In this document: piece after piece, positions 44,033-52,197 of the stretch
Layout: each line of letters starts with the position of its first letter
Numbering within the stretch: the stretch's first letter is position 1
From: Candidatus Sulfotelmatobacter sp.
GTDB lineage: Bacteria; Acidobacteriota; Terriglobia; Terriglobales; Acidobacteriaceae
Assembly (NCBI GenBank): GCA_036500765.1
Contig: DASYBM010000017.1
Location: forward strand, 62,001 to 126,000
Direction: 5' to 3'
Length of the DNA stretch: 64,000 bases
The notes under the pieces: generated by a model
The model's input: the letters and a program-made list of their open reading frames with translations, nothing else
What the model was told of the DNA's origin: nothing
The model's database searches: none
Position numbers and translations under genes: made by a program

Positions 44033-45511
44033 ATGAAAAAGGCGGAGAAATCGGAGCTATTTCGTGAGCTTCCGTCCGTCGATGAGACTCTGCGACTACC
44101 CGGCATGGAGTCTCTCGCAGCCATCCACGGGGTTGCGCCCGTCACCAAGGCCGCGCGCGCGGTGCTCGCCCGTTTGCGGGAAGAAGTCGCCTCAGAATTA
44201 CTGGACAAGGCCACCCTCCAACTTGCTTTGGATGGATTGCACAATGCTATCGAGGAACTCCTTCGTCGAGCGCTCGGCCCGTCGTTGCGGCCGGTGATCA
44301 ACGCGACCGGCGTCATTTTGCACACCAACCTTGGCCGCGCTCCACTGGCCGAATCCGCGCTGGCACACATCCGCGCAACTGCTGGAAGCTTTTCCAATCT
44401 CGAGTTTGATCTTGAATCCGGATGCCGCGGCAAACGCGATATCCATGTAGACCGCCTGTTTGGAAGCCTGCTCGGCGAGACGGCAACTCCACTAGGCACT
44501 TCCGCCGGGCTTCGCCATGGCGAGAAAGACGAGACAACGGTCTCTACATCTTCGAATGTCTCGACCATCGTGGTAAACAACAACGCCGCCGCGGTTCTGC
44601 TGGCCCTCAACACGCTGGCGGAAGGCGGAGAGGTGGTTGTCTCTCGCGGGGAACTAGTCGAGATTGGCGGATCGTTCCGCATTCCCGACGTGATGGCGAA
44701 ATCGGGTGCAAGCTTGCGCGAAGTGGGCACGACCAATCGCACTCGCACCGCCGATTATGAAAACGCCATTACCGAGCGCACACGGCTGCTGCTACGCGTG
44801 CATCGCTCGAATTTTGAGATCACAGGCTTTACCGAGCAGGCTTCTACCGCCGACCTGGTGACATTGGCGCGGCAGCATGAGCTGCCTCTGATGGAAGACC
44901 TGGGCAGCGGTGCGCTCGTCGACCTGGGGAATTTCGGCATCAGCGGCGAATCCAGCGTGCTCGACAGCCTGCGCGTCGGGGTGGACATTGTGACCTACAG
45001 CGGCGACAAATTGCTGGGCGGGCCGCAGGCGGGCCTGATTAGCGGCCGTGCCGATCTGGTGGCCCGCATGCGCGGTAATTCTCTGTTCCGCGCGCTGCGG
45101 GTCGATAAGCTCACGTACGCCGCGCTGGAGGCGACTTTGCTCGCTTACGTGAAGCGCGACCACGACGCGATCCCCACACTGAGAATGATGCGCCTGACGC
45201 GCGAGGCGATTGGGCGGCGCGCCGAGGCTCTGGCGGCGCAGATTGCGTCGTCAAAATTGATTGCGGAAGTTGTCGAGGGCGAATCGGTAATCGGGGGCGG
45301 GGCGGCGCCCTCTTCTGTCCTGCCGACTCGAGTGTTGGCGTTGGCTTGCGCCGGACTTAGCGCAGACGAACTAGCTGCCCGCCTGCGAGCGGCCGATCCG
45401 CCAATCATCGCCCGCGTCGAACAAGGGCGCGTGCTGCTGGATTTGCGCACGGTGTTTGCCCAGCAGGATGAAATGATCGAGGCGACTCTCGTATCGCTCG
45501 GCAAAGGATAA
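44033..45511 (+). CDS. selA: L-seryl-tRNA(Sec) selenium transferase
   Basis: A 492-residue PLP enzyme that converts Ser-tRNA(Sec) to Sec-tRNA(Sec). INATGVILHTNLGRAPL, VVNNNAAAVLLAL, GELVEIGGSFRIP and the PLP Lys326 in YSGDKLLGGPQAG are all present. About 27 residues (150-177, ATPLGTSAGLRHGEKDETTV and following) interrupt the conserved block just before VVNNNAAA, where family members usually have TGAE-type residues only. Its presence implies selenoprotein synthesis, but no selB, selC, selD or selenoprotein gene is in the window. acpS follows after nine bases. Confidence 0.94.
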   Translation: MKKAEKSELFRELPSVDETLRLPGMESLAAIHGVAPVTKAARAVLARLREEVASELLDKATLQLALDGLHNAIEELLRRALGPSLRPVINATGVILHTNLGRAPLAESALAHIRATAGSFSNLEFDLESGCRGKRDIHVDRLFGSLLGETATPLGTSAGLRHGEKDETTVSTSSNVSTIVVNNNAAAVLLALNTLAEGGEVVVSRGELVEIGGSFRIPDVMAKSGASLREVGTTNRTRTADYENAITERTRLLLRVHRSNFEITGFTEQASTADLVTLARQHELPLMEDLGSGALVDLGNFGISGESSVLDSLRVGVDIVTYSGDKLLGGPQAGLISGRADLVARMRGNSLFRALRVDKLTYAALEATLLAYVKRDHDAIPTLRMMRLTREAIGRRAEALAAQIASSKLIAEVVEGESVIGGGAAPSSVLPTRVLALACAGLSADELAARLRAADPPIIARVEQGRVLLDLRTVFAQQDEMIEATLVSLGKG

Positions 45512-45520
45512 TTTTCGACC

Positions 45521-45898
45521 ATGATCGTAGGCACGGGCATCGACATCGCCGAGGTTCCACGCATCCGCCAGTCCATAGAGCGCTTCGGCGATCGTTTTTT
45601 GCACCGGATTTATACCGCAGGAGAAATTCGCTATTGCGATTCCAAGGCGAACCGCGTCGAACGTTATGCCGCGCGCTTTGCGGCCAAAGAAGCCGCGATG
45701 AAGGCTTTGGGCACGGGCTGGAATCATGGCGTGCGCTGGCGCGATTGCGAGGTCATACGCCTGTCCGGCGGGCGGCCGACGATGTCGTTTCATGGCAGGG
45801 CCGGAGAATTCGCTGCAAAATTGGGGGTGAAAAATGCCGCGCTCTCGATCTCGCACACCGCCGAACAAGCAATCGCACAGGTGATTCTGGAAAGTTAA
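45521..45898 (+). CDS. acpS: Holo-[acyl-carrier-protein] synthase
   Basis: A 125-residue enzyme that attaches phosphopantetheine to acyl carrier protein. GTGIDIAEVPRI carries the metal-binding Asp and RFAAKEAAMKALGTG the Glu; SISHTAEQAIAQVIL ends the fold. It is the right length for the family. It sits nine bases after selA and is probably cotranscribed. Its likely substrate, AcpP, is encoded at 38071-38316. Confidence 0.95.
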   Translation: MIVGTGIDIAEVPRIRQSIERFGDRFLHRIYTAGEIRYCDSKANRVERYAARFAAKEAAMKALGTGWNHGVRWRDCEVIRLSGGRPTMSFHGRAGEFAAKLGVKNAALSISHTAEQAIAQVILES

Positions 45899-46023
45899 TA
45901 CGCTTCGCAGCCGAAACCGAATGACAGCCAGGTTTGGCAAGCTAACTGACCCACTACTGAAGTCATACTCCTTCCCAAACGGCAGCGCCGCCATCTGCTA
46001 GACTGTCGCCTTCCAATTCATTT

Positions 46024-48435
46024 ATGCCCGTTCTCACTCCGGTTGCTGCGCCAGCCTCAAGCTCGACTGAAATCTCGGAGACCACTCTGCTGGCGGGCTT
46101 GGCGCTCACCAGCTTCGCCGCCCTCCTGCTGGAATTGGCATTGACAAGGCTGTTCTCAGTAGTTCTCTTCTATCATTTCGCGTTTCTGGCGATTTCGATT
46201 GCCTTGCTGGGATTAGGCGCAGGGGGAGTGTTCGCCTATCTCCTAAAACCGCGGCTCGCGGCCATCGATACGCGCACCCTGGCCGCACGCTTGTGCATGA
46301 CGAATGCGGTAGTGGTGCTGGTCGTGCTTGAAGTCGTGCTGCACGTCCCGGTTGCGCTACAGGTTTCCTGGGCGAACTTCGCGCGGCTAACCGCGCTCTA
46401 TCTAACCGCAGCTGTCCCATTCTTTCTCACCGGACTTCTCTTCGCGGTAGTATTCGCGCGTGAGACTCGCCGCATCCCGCGTCTGTATGGCGCCGACTTA
46501 TGCGGCGGAGCGCTGGCCTGCCTGGCCGTCGTCCCTTTGCTGAATTGGGTAGGCGGGCCGAACGTCATTCTGGTCGCGGGAGTTGCCCTGGCCTCCGCGG
46601 GGATGATCTGGGCCGGATCGGGCTCGCTGCGCCGCAATGCTGCCGTGCGCGCGATCATCTTGCTGGCGTTGATCGCCGCGAACCACTCCGGGCGACTCAT
46701 CGACGTAGTTTACGCGAAGGGGATGTTCCGCGATCCGTCGTGGGTAGAGTTCGCGCGCTGGAACTCGCTTTCACGCGTGGAAGTCGACCGCCAGGGCCAG
46801 GCTAAGGCCATTGTGATTGATGCCGACGCTTCCACCTACATCATGAATGCCGAGATCGCGCGCTGGCACGAGACGGCATGGGAACACAATCTGATGGCGT
46901 CACCGCCGGCACTGGCCAATGTGCTGCGGCCGCATGGCGAGTTCGCGATTATCGGACCCGGCGGCGGAGTCGATGTGTTGCGTGCCGTGGCCAACGGGAG
47001 TCCAAGCGTGACTGGGATCGAAATCAATCCCATTATCGCTAACACCATCATGCGCGGGCGTTACGCCGATTATGCGCAACATCTCTACGACCGTCCCGAC
47101 GTTCATATTCACGTAACCGACGGGCGTTCATTCTTGCGTTCCACCCAACAGCGGTTCGATGTGGTGCAAATGACCTTGGTGGATACGTGGGCCTCGACCG
47201 CGGCCGGGGCGTTCGCGCTCAGCGAAAATAATCTCTATACCGTCGAAGCGTTCAGCGAGTACTTCAATCACCTCAAGCCTGATGGCATGATTGCCATCAC
47301 GCGCTGGGAATTCCGCCATCCGCGCGAGGCCTTGCGCGTGGTCGCGGTCGCGATGGAAGCGCTGCATCGGCTGGGAATCGCGAACCCGGCCCGCAACTTC
47401 ATCGTCGCGTCGCAGGGATCGCTCGACGAAGACGGCATCCCGGTTGTTGTGCTGGCGAAAAAGACTCCGTTCACGCCGGAAGAAGAGACGGCGGTGACCG
47501 CGCATTTCGATCGTTACTCTGAAGTCGAGCCACTGTATCTGCCGTCGCAGCCGGGGCGGAATCCGTTTTCGAATCTGATTGCGAGCAACGATCCCTACGC
47601 ATTTGCCAGCAGCTACGCTTACAACGTCACGCCTGTGACCGACAACGCGCCCTTTTTTTTCTTCACGCTCAAACCGGCACAGATCCTCGGCGAAAAAGGA
47701 TTGCGCGAAGGCATCGACTGGAAAGTGAACCTCGGAGTGTTGGTGCTCCTGCTGGTGCTGGTGATTTCTCTGGTCGCGGTGCTGGCGTTTTTGATTCTGC
47801 CCCTGGCATTGAGGACGCGGATGAGGATGCGGAAAGAGCGCCAGTCACCGATTTTTCTTCTCTATTTTGTTGCAGTGGGGTTGGGCTACATTCTGGTCGA
47901 AATCGCGTTCATCCAGCGGTTCGTACTGTTTCTCGGCCATCCGACCTACGCGCTTACGGTGGTAATTTTTCTGCTGATGCTCTCCAGCGGAGCCGGGAGC
48001 CTGGTTTCGCGACGCTGGCTGCCGCGCACGAACTTGTGCTGGGTACCGTTGGCGCTTGCGATCGCGGCGCTCCTCGTCGATATATTGTTTCTGCCTGGAC
48101 GGTTGGCGGCGCTGGTCGGCATGGACTTCGGATATCGCCTGCTGATTAGCGGCGTTCTTCTCGTCCCCCTTGGATTCATCATGGGGATGCCGTTTCCCAC
48201 CGGCTTGCGCGCGCTTGCCGCTTTGCCCTCTGCGGAGTTTCCGGTGGGAAACGCAGTCTCCGGTAATTCAGTCGAATGGGCCTGGGCAATGAATGCGGCC
48301 GCCAGCGTTCTAGGATCGGTGCTGGCAATGGTCATCGCCATTCAGTTCGGATTGACCGCTACTCTGGCATGCGGAGCCGGCGCCTATTTGCTTGCGCTGC
48401 TTCTGACGCCTGCTCTGAGCACGAAAGCAGCGTAG
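46024..48435 (+). CDS. Membrane-embedded spermidine-synthase-like protein
   Basis: An 803-residue protein. The N-terminal third has about six membrane helices (starting LAGLALTSFAALLLELALTR), the middle (about 285-480) is a spermidine-synthase-type Rossmann domain (FAIIGPGGGVDVLRA, VTGIEINPIIANTI, VHVTDGR-like HVTDGRSFLR, LVDTWASTAAGAFALSENNL), and the C-terminal part has about six more helices. The family is often called fused MFS/spermidine synthase. It could transfer an aminopropyl or methyl group at the membrane; the substrate is unknown. Confidence 0.85.
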   Translation: MPVLTPVAAPASSSTEISETTLLAGLALTSFAALLLELALTRLFSVVLFYHFAFLAISIALLGLGAGGVFAYLLKPRLAAIDTRTLAARLCMTNAVVVLVVLEVVLHVPVALQVSWANFARLTALYLTAAVPFFLTGLLFAVVFARETRRIPRLYGADLCGGALACLAVVPLLNWVGGPNVILVAGVALASAGMIWAGSGSLRRNAAVRAIILLALIAANHSGRLIDVVYAKGMFRDPSWVEFARWNSLSRVEVDRQGQAKAIVIDADASTYIMNAEIARWHETAWEHNLMASPPALANVLRPHGEFAIIGPGGGVDVLRAVANGSPSVTGIEINPIIANTIMRGRYADYAQHLYDRPDVHIHVTDGRSFLRSTQQRFDVVQMTLVDTWASTAAGAFALSENNLYTVEAFSEYFNHLKPDGMIAITRWEFRHPREALRVVAVAMEALHRLGIANPARNFIVASQGSLDEDGIPVVVLAKKTPFTPEEETAVTAHFDRYSEVEPLYLPSQPGRNPFSNLIASNDPYAFASSYAYNVTPVTDNAPFFFFTLKPAQILGEKGLREGIDWKVNLGVLVLLLVLVISLVAVLAFLILPLALRTRMRMRKERQSPIFLLYFVAVGLGYILVEIAFIQRFVLFLGHPTYALTVVIFLLMLSSGAGSLVSRRWLPRTNLCWVPLALAIAALLVDILFLPGRLAALVGMDFGYRLLISGVLLVPLGFIMGMPFPTGLRALAALPSAEFPVGNAVSGNSVEWAWAMNAAASVLGSVLAMVIAIQFGLTATLACGAGAYLLALLLTPALSTKAA

Positions 48436-48540
48436 GATTCGCCGCGGTTTTTGTTATCATGCTGCGAGGAGCCGGGCGTCGTCCTGAGCTGTTCTCGCGA
48501 CCGGCGCATTCCCCTCAGACTGTTACCATGAGGAAACTAT

Positions 48541-49620
48541 TTGCCTAGCCAGAAGCAGCTCAAGTGGTCGCAACTGCGCGTTGGGATCACGGTGATCGTT
48601 GCCAGTTTGACGCTGGGATTTCTGTTGTTCCTCATGTCCGGGACAGCTGGGTTTTTCACTCCGCGCATCACTTTGAAATCTTATTTCGATAATGCACAGG
48701 GACTGCGCCAGGGGGCTCCGGTGCGTCTGAGCGGCGTGGATGTGGGCAACGTCACCGCCATTCGCATCGTTCCCGACAAAGATAAGCAGCTCACTCCCGT
48801 CGAAGTCACGATGAAAGTGAGCACGAAATACAGCTACGCCTTGCGCCGCGATTCGATGACGTCGCTCGATACCGCCGGTGTGCTTGGGGAAACCTACCTT
48901 GATATCGAGAGCGCCCAGTCCGTTGGACCTCCGGCCCAAGACGGAGACACGCTGCCCACGCAAGTGCATCCCGACTTTAACGAAGTGGTGCGCGCCAGCC
49001 AGAGCACGCTGGAAAATATGGACGCACTGTTGAAGCGGGCCGATCGCATCCTCGCCTTCGCAGAGAGCGGCAAGGGATCGCTCGGAAAACTCATCTATGA
49101 TCCGACTCTGTACAACCGCTTCTCCGCCACGGTCGCGGAATTTCAGGGGATCGTGCAACAGATAGGCAGCGGCGAGGGAAGCCTGGGCAGGCTCATCAGC
49201 CGCAACGATGCCTACGACAAATTCATTGCTACGCTCGACAAGATGAATGGCGTGATCGACGACCTGCAACAGGGGAAAGGAACGGCCGGAAAGTTCCTGA
49301 AAGATCCGTCGCTCTACAACAACGCCAACGACACGATCGCCAACGTGAAGAAGTTGACGGAAGACATTAATGCGGGCAAAGGCACGCTGGGCAAGCTGAG
49401 CAAGGATGAAGAACTGGCCAAAAAGCTTGATAACACCATCAGCAAGCTTTCGGACTTAACCACCGAACTGGAAGCCGGGCAGGGCACTGCCGGCAAACTT
49501 TTTAAAGACGAGACCCTCTACAACAACGCCAGCGAGATGCTGGTTGAGACACGCGCGCTGGTAAAAGGGATCCGGGAAAACCCCAAGAAGTATTTGAGCA
49601 TTAAGCTGCACATCTTTTGA
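48541..49620 (+). CDS. MlaD/MCE-family protein
   Basis: A 359-residue protein starting at TTG, with GAGG eleven bases upstream. One membrane helix (about 13-35, VGITVIVASLTLGFLLFLMS), then an MCE domain (about 42-120, LKSYFDNAQGLRQGAPVRLS, GVDVGNVTAI), then repeated amphipathic segments of the pattern GKGTAGKFLKDPSLYNN, GKGSLGKLIYDPTLYNR and GQGTAGKLFKDETLYNN. MlaD-like rings move phospholipids between membranes. No MlaE/MlaF partner is next to it. Confidence 0.9.
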   Translation: MPSQKQLKWSQLRVGITVIVASLTLGFLLFLMSGTAGFFTPRITLKSYFDNAQGLRQGAPVRLSGVDVGNVTAIRIVPDKDKQLTPVEVTMKVSTKYSYALRRDSMTSLDTAGVLGETYLDIESAQSVGPPAQDGDTLPTQVHPDFNEVVRASQSTLENMDALLKRADRILAFAESGKGSLGKLIYDPTLYNRFSATVAEFQGIVQQIGSGEGSLGRLISRNDAYDKFIATLDKMNGVIDDLQQGKGTAGKFLKDPSLYNNANDTIANVKKLTEDINAGKGTLGKLSKDEELAKKLDNTISKLSDLTTELEAGQGTAGKLFKDETLYNNASEMLVETRALVKGIRENPKKYLSIKLHIF

Positions 49621-49623
49621 ATT

Positions 49624-49815
49624 ATGGGTAAACGACAAATAGCAAAGTCGAAAGCACGGCTCGAAGCGGAACGGCAATTGCGACTAGTTGCCCGAGGTGT
49701 GCTCGTGCCGCCGAAAAAGAAACGCCGCTCCACTCGTCCCTGGCCGCAACCTCCAGGAAAAATTTCCGATGAGGTTATGGCGCAAGTGTTGTGGGAAGAG
49801 CGCGAAGGGCGGTAA
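49624..49815 (+). CDS. Small basic protein resembling the tail of an antitoxin
   Basis: A 63-residue protein starting four bases after the MCE gene. Basic start (GKRQIAKSKARLEAERQLR), then VPPKKKRRSTRPWPQPPG and an acidic end EVMAQVLWEEREGR. The end resembles the C-terminal, toxin-binding part of Phd-type antitoxins (which often end EEREGR), but no DNA-binding half or toxin gene is nearby. It may be a remnant or an unrelated small protein. Confidence 0.45.
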   Translation: MGKRQIAKSKARLEAERQLRLVARGVLVPPKKKRRSTRPWPQPPGKISDEVMAQVLWEEREGR

Positions 49816-49838
49816 TGCAGGGTCGGTTTCGCTCGACA

Positions 49839-49866
49839 GGCCAGCCGAGGCGGCTGCCCCACGGGA
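49839..49866. repeat. Degenerate GGACAGCC palindromic element
   Basis: GGCCAGCCG-AGG-CGGCTGCCCC followed by ACGGGA. It is a decayed copy of the family seen at 14428-14456; pairing is interrupted at one position. Confidence 0.55.
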
Positions 49867-49878
49867 ATGACTCTGGCC

Positions 49879-50178
49879 TTAGTGTTCGCCGATTCCGAAG
49901 ACCGATCCCAGCATCAAGATGATCAGCACACCGAGAGAGATCCATCCATATTTTCTATCTTTTTCTCGGAAGAATAAAAAGCAAGCGACGATCACTCGCA
50001 CGACCGGCGTGGCCAGCATTAGAAGAACTCCGGAGCGTTCAATGCCCAGAGGAATGCGGCCGTGGACGAATAGCCCAACAATCAATCCCGCCAGCATGAC
50101 GAAGAAACAACCGAACGCACCCACCCGCAGCACGAGCGCTACAACGCGGTCGAACTCGGGCTCGCGCACCTGACTCAT
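49879..50178 (-). CDS. DUF1634 membrane protein, partner of TauE/SafE
   Basis: A 99-residue protein with three membrane helices (VLRVGAFGCFFVMLAGLIVG, GVLLMLATPVVRVIVACFLF, WISLGVLIILMLGSVFGIG). DUF1634 proteins are small membrane proteins commonly encoded next to TauE/SafE permeases. Here it follows the TauE gene on the same strand after 31 bases. Its function is not established; it may be an accessory subunit. Confidence 0.82.
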   Translation of the reverse strand: MSQVREPEFDRVVALVLRVGAFGCFFVMLAGLIVGLFVHGRIPLGIERSGVLLMLATPVVRVIVACFLFFREKDRKYGWISLGVLIILMLGSVFGIGEH

Positions 50179-50209
50179 GACAACCCCCGCAGGTCGCTCA
50201 TGACAGCGC

Positions 50210-51007
50210 TCATAACCATCCCCGTAGCAAATGGAAAATCAAATGCCCGGCCAGATAGAACATGACTGCGACCAACAGATAGACGACGACCTTGGTGTGA
50301 ACGCGCGGGGCGAGGCGCGCGCCGGCAAGCGATCCCACGAACACGCCCACCGCGAGCGGCGCGGCGATTTCCGGCAGAATGTCGCCCCGGCGGTAATAGA
50401 CGATGGCGCTCGCCGCCGCGGTTACCCCAATCATGAAGTTTGAGGTTGCCGTGGCCACCATCAGAGGCACATTCATGAAGATATACATGACTGGCACTTT
50501 GATGGGCCCGCCGCCGATTCCAAGCAGTCCCGATAACGCACCCGCTACAAGAGAAGCCGCCAATCCCAGGGGATAGCGTTCAGGTTCGTATGGCGGGATG
50601 ACGGTTTCGCCTACGTCAGGCGCGGATTCTTCCTCCAGCGGTTTCACCTTTCCGCCTTTACTCAGAATCGTGATGGCGCTGTACAGCAGAAAGGCGGCGA
50701 ACAATCCTTCCAGCGCGTTGCGATTGAAGTATCCCACCAGATATGCCATGACCGCCGCGCCCAATGCCGTGGCCAATTCGAGCGTCATACCCAGACGAAT
50801 GTCGGTAGTGTGGCGCTGTAGGTGAACCGAGGAGCTGGCGGCCGAAGTGGTAATCACCGCGACCAGGCTGGTTCCAACCGCTTCGCGAATCGGGATGCCG
50901 AAATAGAGCGCGAGAATCGGCGTGAGCAGAATGCCGCCGCCGATGCCGGTCAGCGCGCCCAGAAAACCCGCGAAGAGTCCAAGGATAACCAGCAGAGCCG
51001 TTACCAC
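50210..51007 (-). CDS. TauE/SafE-family anion exporter
   Basis: A 265-residue membrane protein with about eight helices. GFLGALTGIGGGILLTPILA and its half-repeat GALSGLLGIGGGPIKVPVMY are the duplicated TauE signature. Members export sulfite or organosulfonate anions or import other anions; the substrate cannot be told from the sequence. Cotranscribed with the DUF1634 gene. Confidence 0.9.
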   Translation of the reverse strand: MVTALLVILGLFAGFLGALTGIGGGILLTPILALYFGIPIREAVGTSLVAVITTSAASSSVHLQRHTTDIRLGMTLELATALGAAVMAYLVGYFNRNALEGLFAAFLLYSAITILSKGGKVKPLEEESAPDVGETVIPPYEPERYPLGLAASLVAGALSGLLGIGGGPIKVPVMYIFMNVPLMVATATSNFMIGVTAAASAIVYYRRGDILPEIAAPLAVGVFVGSLAGARLAPRVHTKVVVYLLVAVMFYLAGHLIFHLLRGWL

Positions 51008-51112
51008 GGGAGCTGCGGCCTCCTTATGCCGATTTGTTCGATGGAGATACTAGCCGCGGGGACGGTCGTGTTTGATCGAAAGCTCTTGGCGGGGCAGCCG
51101 GTTGGCCGCAAG

Positions 51113-52033
51113 CTAAGACACCGCCCGTGGAGCTGCTGCCGCATCCGCGTGCTCGTGCGCGTGATAGCTCGACCGCACCAGCGGTCCCGACTCAACGTGG
51201 CGGAAGCCGAAGCGCAAGGCTTGGTTCCGCAAGTAGGTGAATTCTTCGGGCTCGTAGAAGCGGGCGATCGGCAGGTGATCTTTCGACGGCCGCAAGTACT
51301 GGCCAACCGTAAGAATGTCGACGCCGCGCGTGCCCAGATCGCGGAAGACTTCAACTAATTCTTCCGACGATTCGCCCAGACCAACCATCACGCCGCTCTT
51401 GGTGACCATGCCGGGCGAGAATTTCTTGGCGTTCTCCAGCAGTGTGAGAGTGCGTTCGTAGCGCGCTCCGGAGCGAACTGCGCGATACAGGCGCGGAACC
51501 GTCTCGGTATTGTGATTGAGCACGTCGGGCTTCGCGCCGAGCACGATGCGCAACGACTCTTCCAACCCCTGAAAATCCGGGATGAGCACTTCCACGCGGC
51601 AATCAGGCGTGAGTTCGCGAATCTCGCGGATGGTCTCGGCGAAAATCCGGGCGCTGCCGATGTTGTCGTCATCGCGGTTCACGCTGGTCACCACCGCATG
51701 CTTCAAGCCTAACGTGGCCACAGCCTCGGCCACACGGCGGGGCTCATCCAGATCGATGGGCTCGGGACGGCCCTTGGGCACGGCGCAGAAACCGCAGCGC
51801 CGCGTGCAAATGTCGCCCAGCAGCATGAACGTGGCGGTCTTGTGGTTCCAGCATTCGCCGATATTCGGGCACTGCGCCGACTCGCAGACGGTATGCAGCC
51901 CTAAGCCGCGCGCGAGTTTCTTCAGATTGTGGAAGTTGTCGCCCACGGGAGCTTTCGCGCGCAGCCATTGCGGCTTCGGCGCACGCACCGGAGGGCCAAC
52001 CTCAATTTGAATGAGTTGTGAAGGCGCTGCCAT
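51113..52033 (-). CDS. lipA: Lipoyl synthase
   Basis: A 306-residue radical SAM enzyme that inserts two sulfurs into octanoyl groups. The auxiliary cluster cysteines are C50, C55 and C61 (CESAQCPNIGEC) and the radical SAM cysteines C76, C80 and C83 (CTRRCGFC). The C-terminal VRSSYHA holds the conserved Ser. No lipB is nearby. A long perfect hairpin (52111-52154) lies upstream. Confidence 0.97.
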   Translation of the reverse strand: MAAPSQLIQIEVGPPVRAPKPQWLRAKAPVGDNFHNLKKLARGLGLHTVCESAQCPNIGECWNHKTATFMLLGDICTRRCGFCAVPKGRPEPIDLDEPRRVAEAVATLGLKHAVVTSVNRDDDNIGSARIFAETIREIRELTPDCRVEVLIPDFQGLEESLRIVLGAKPDVLNHNTETVPRLYRAVRSGARYERTLTLLENAKKFSPGMVTKSGVMVGLGESSEELVEVFRDLGTRGVDILTVGQYLRPSKDHLPIARFYEPEEFTYLRNQALRFGFRHVESGPLVRSSYHAHEHADAAAAPRAVS

Positions 52034-52110
52034 CTTTTCGATTCTACCAGTTTAAGGTTTTCGGACCGGAATGCATGCGCTCGCGCGTACCGTTCTAGTT
52101 TGAGATCTTC

Positions 52111-52154
52111 GCGTTCTTTGCAGCATTTCTTGGAAGAAATTCCGCAAAGAACGC
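52111..52154. repeat. Perfect 44-base hairpin between lipA and the VPS10 gene
   Basis: GCGTTCTTTGC (52111-52121) pairs with GCAAAGAACGC (52144-52154); inside, ATTTCTT (52125-52131) pairs with AAGAAAT (52134-52140). Only small internal loops of three bases interrupt it. It may be a terminator for the VPS10 transcript or a repeat; GCAAAGAACGCAAAG is a common intergenic motif type. Confidence 0.7.
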
Positions 52155-52197
52155 AAAGTAAGGAAATCGAAAGGAAGCAATCTTGGTCGCTGCTAAA

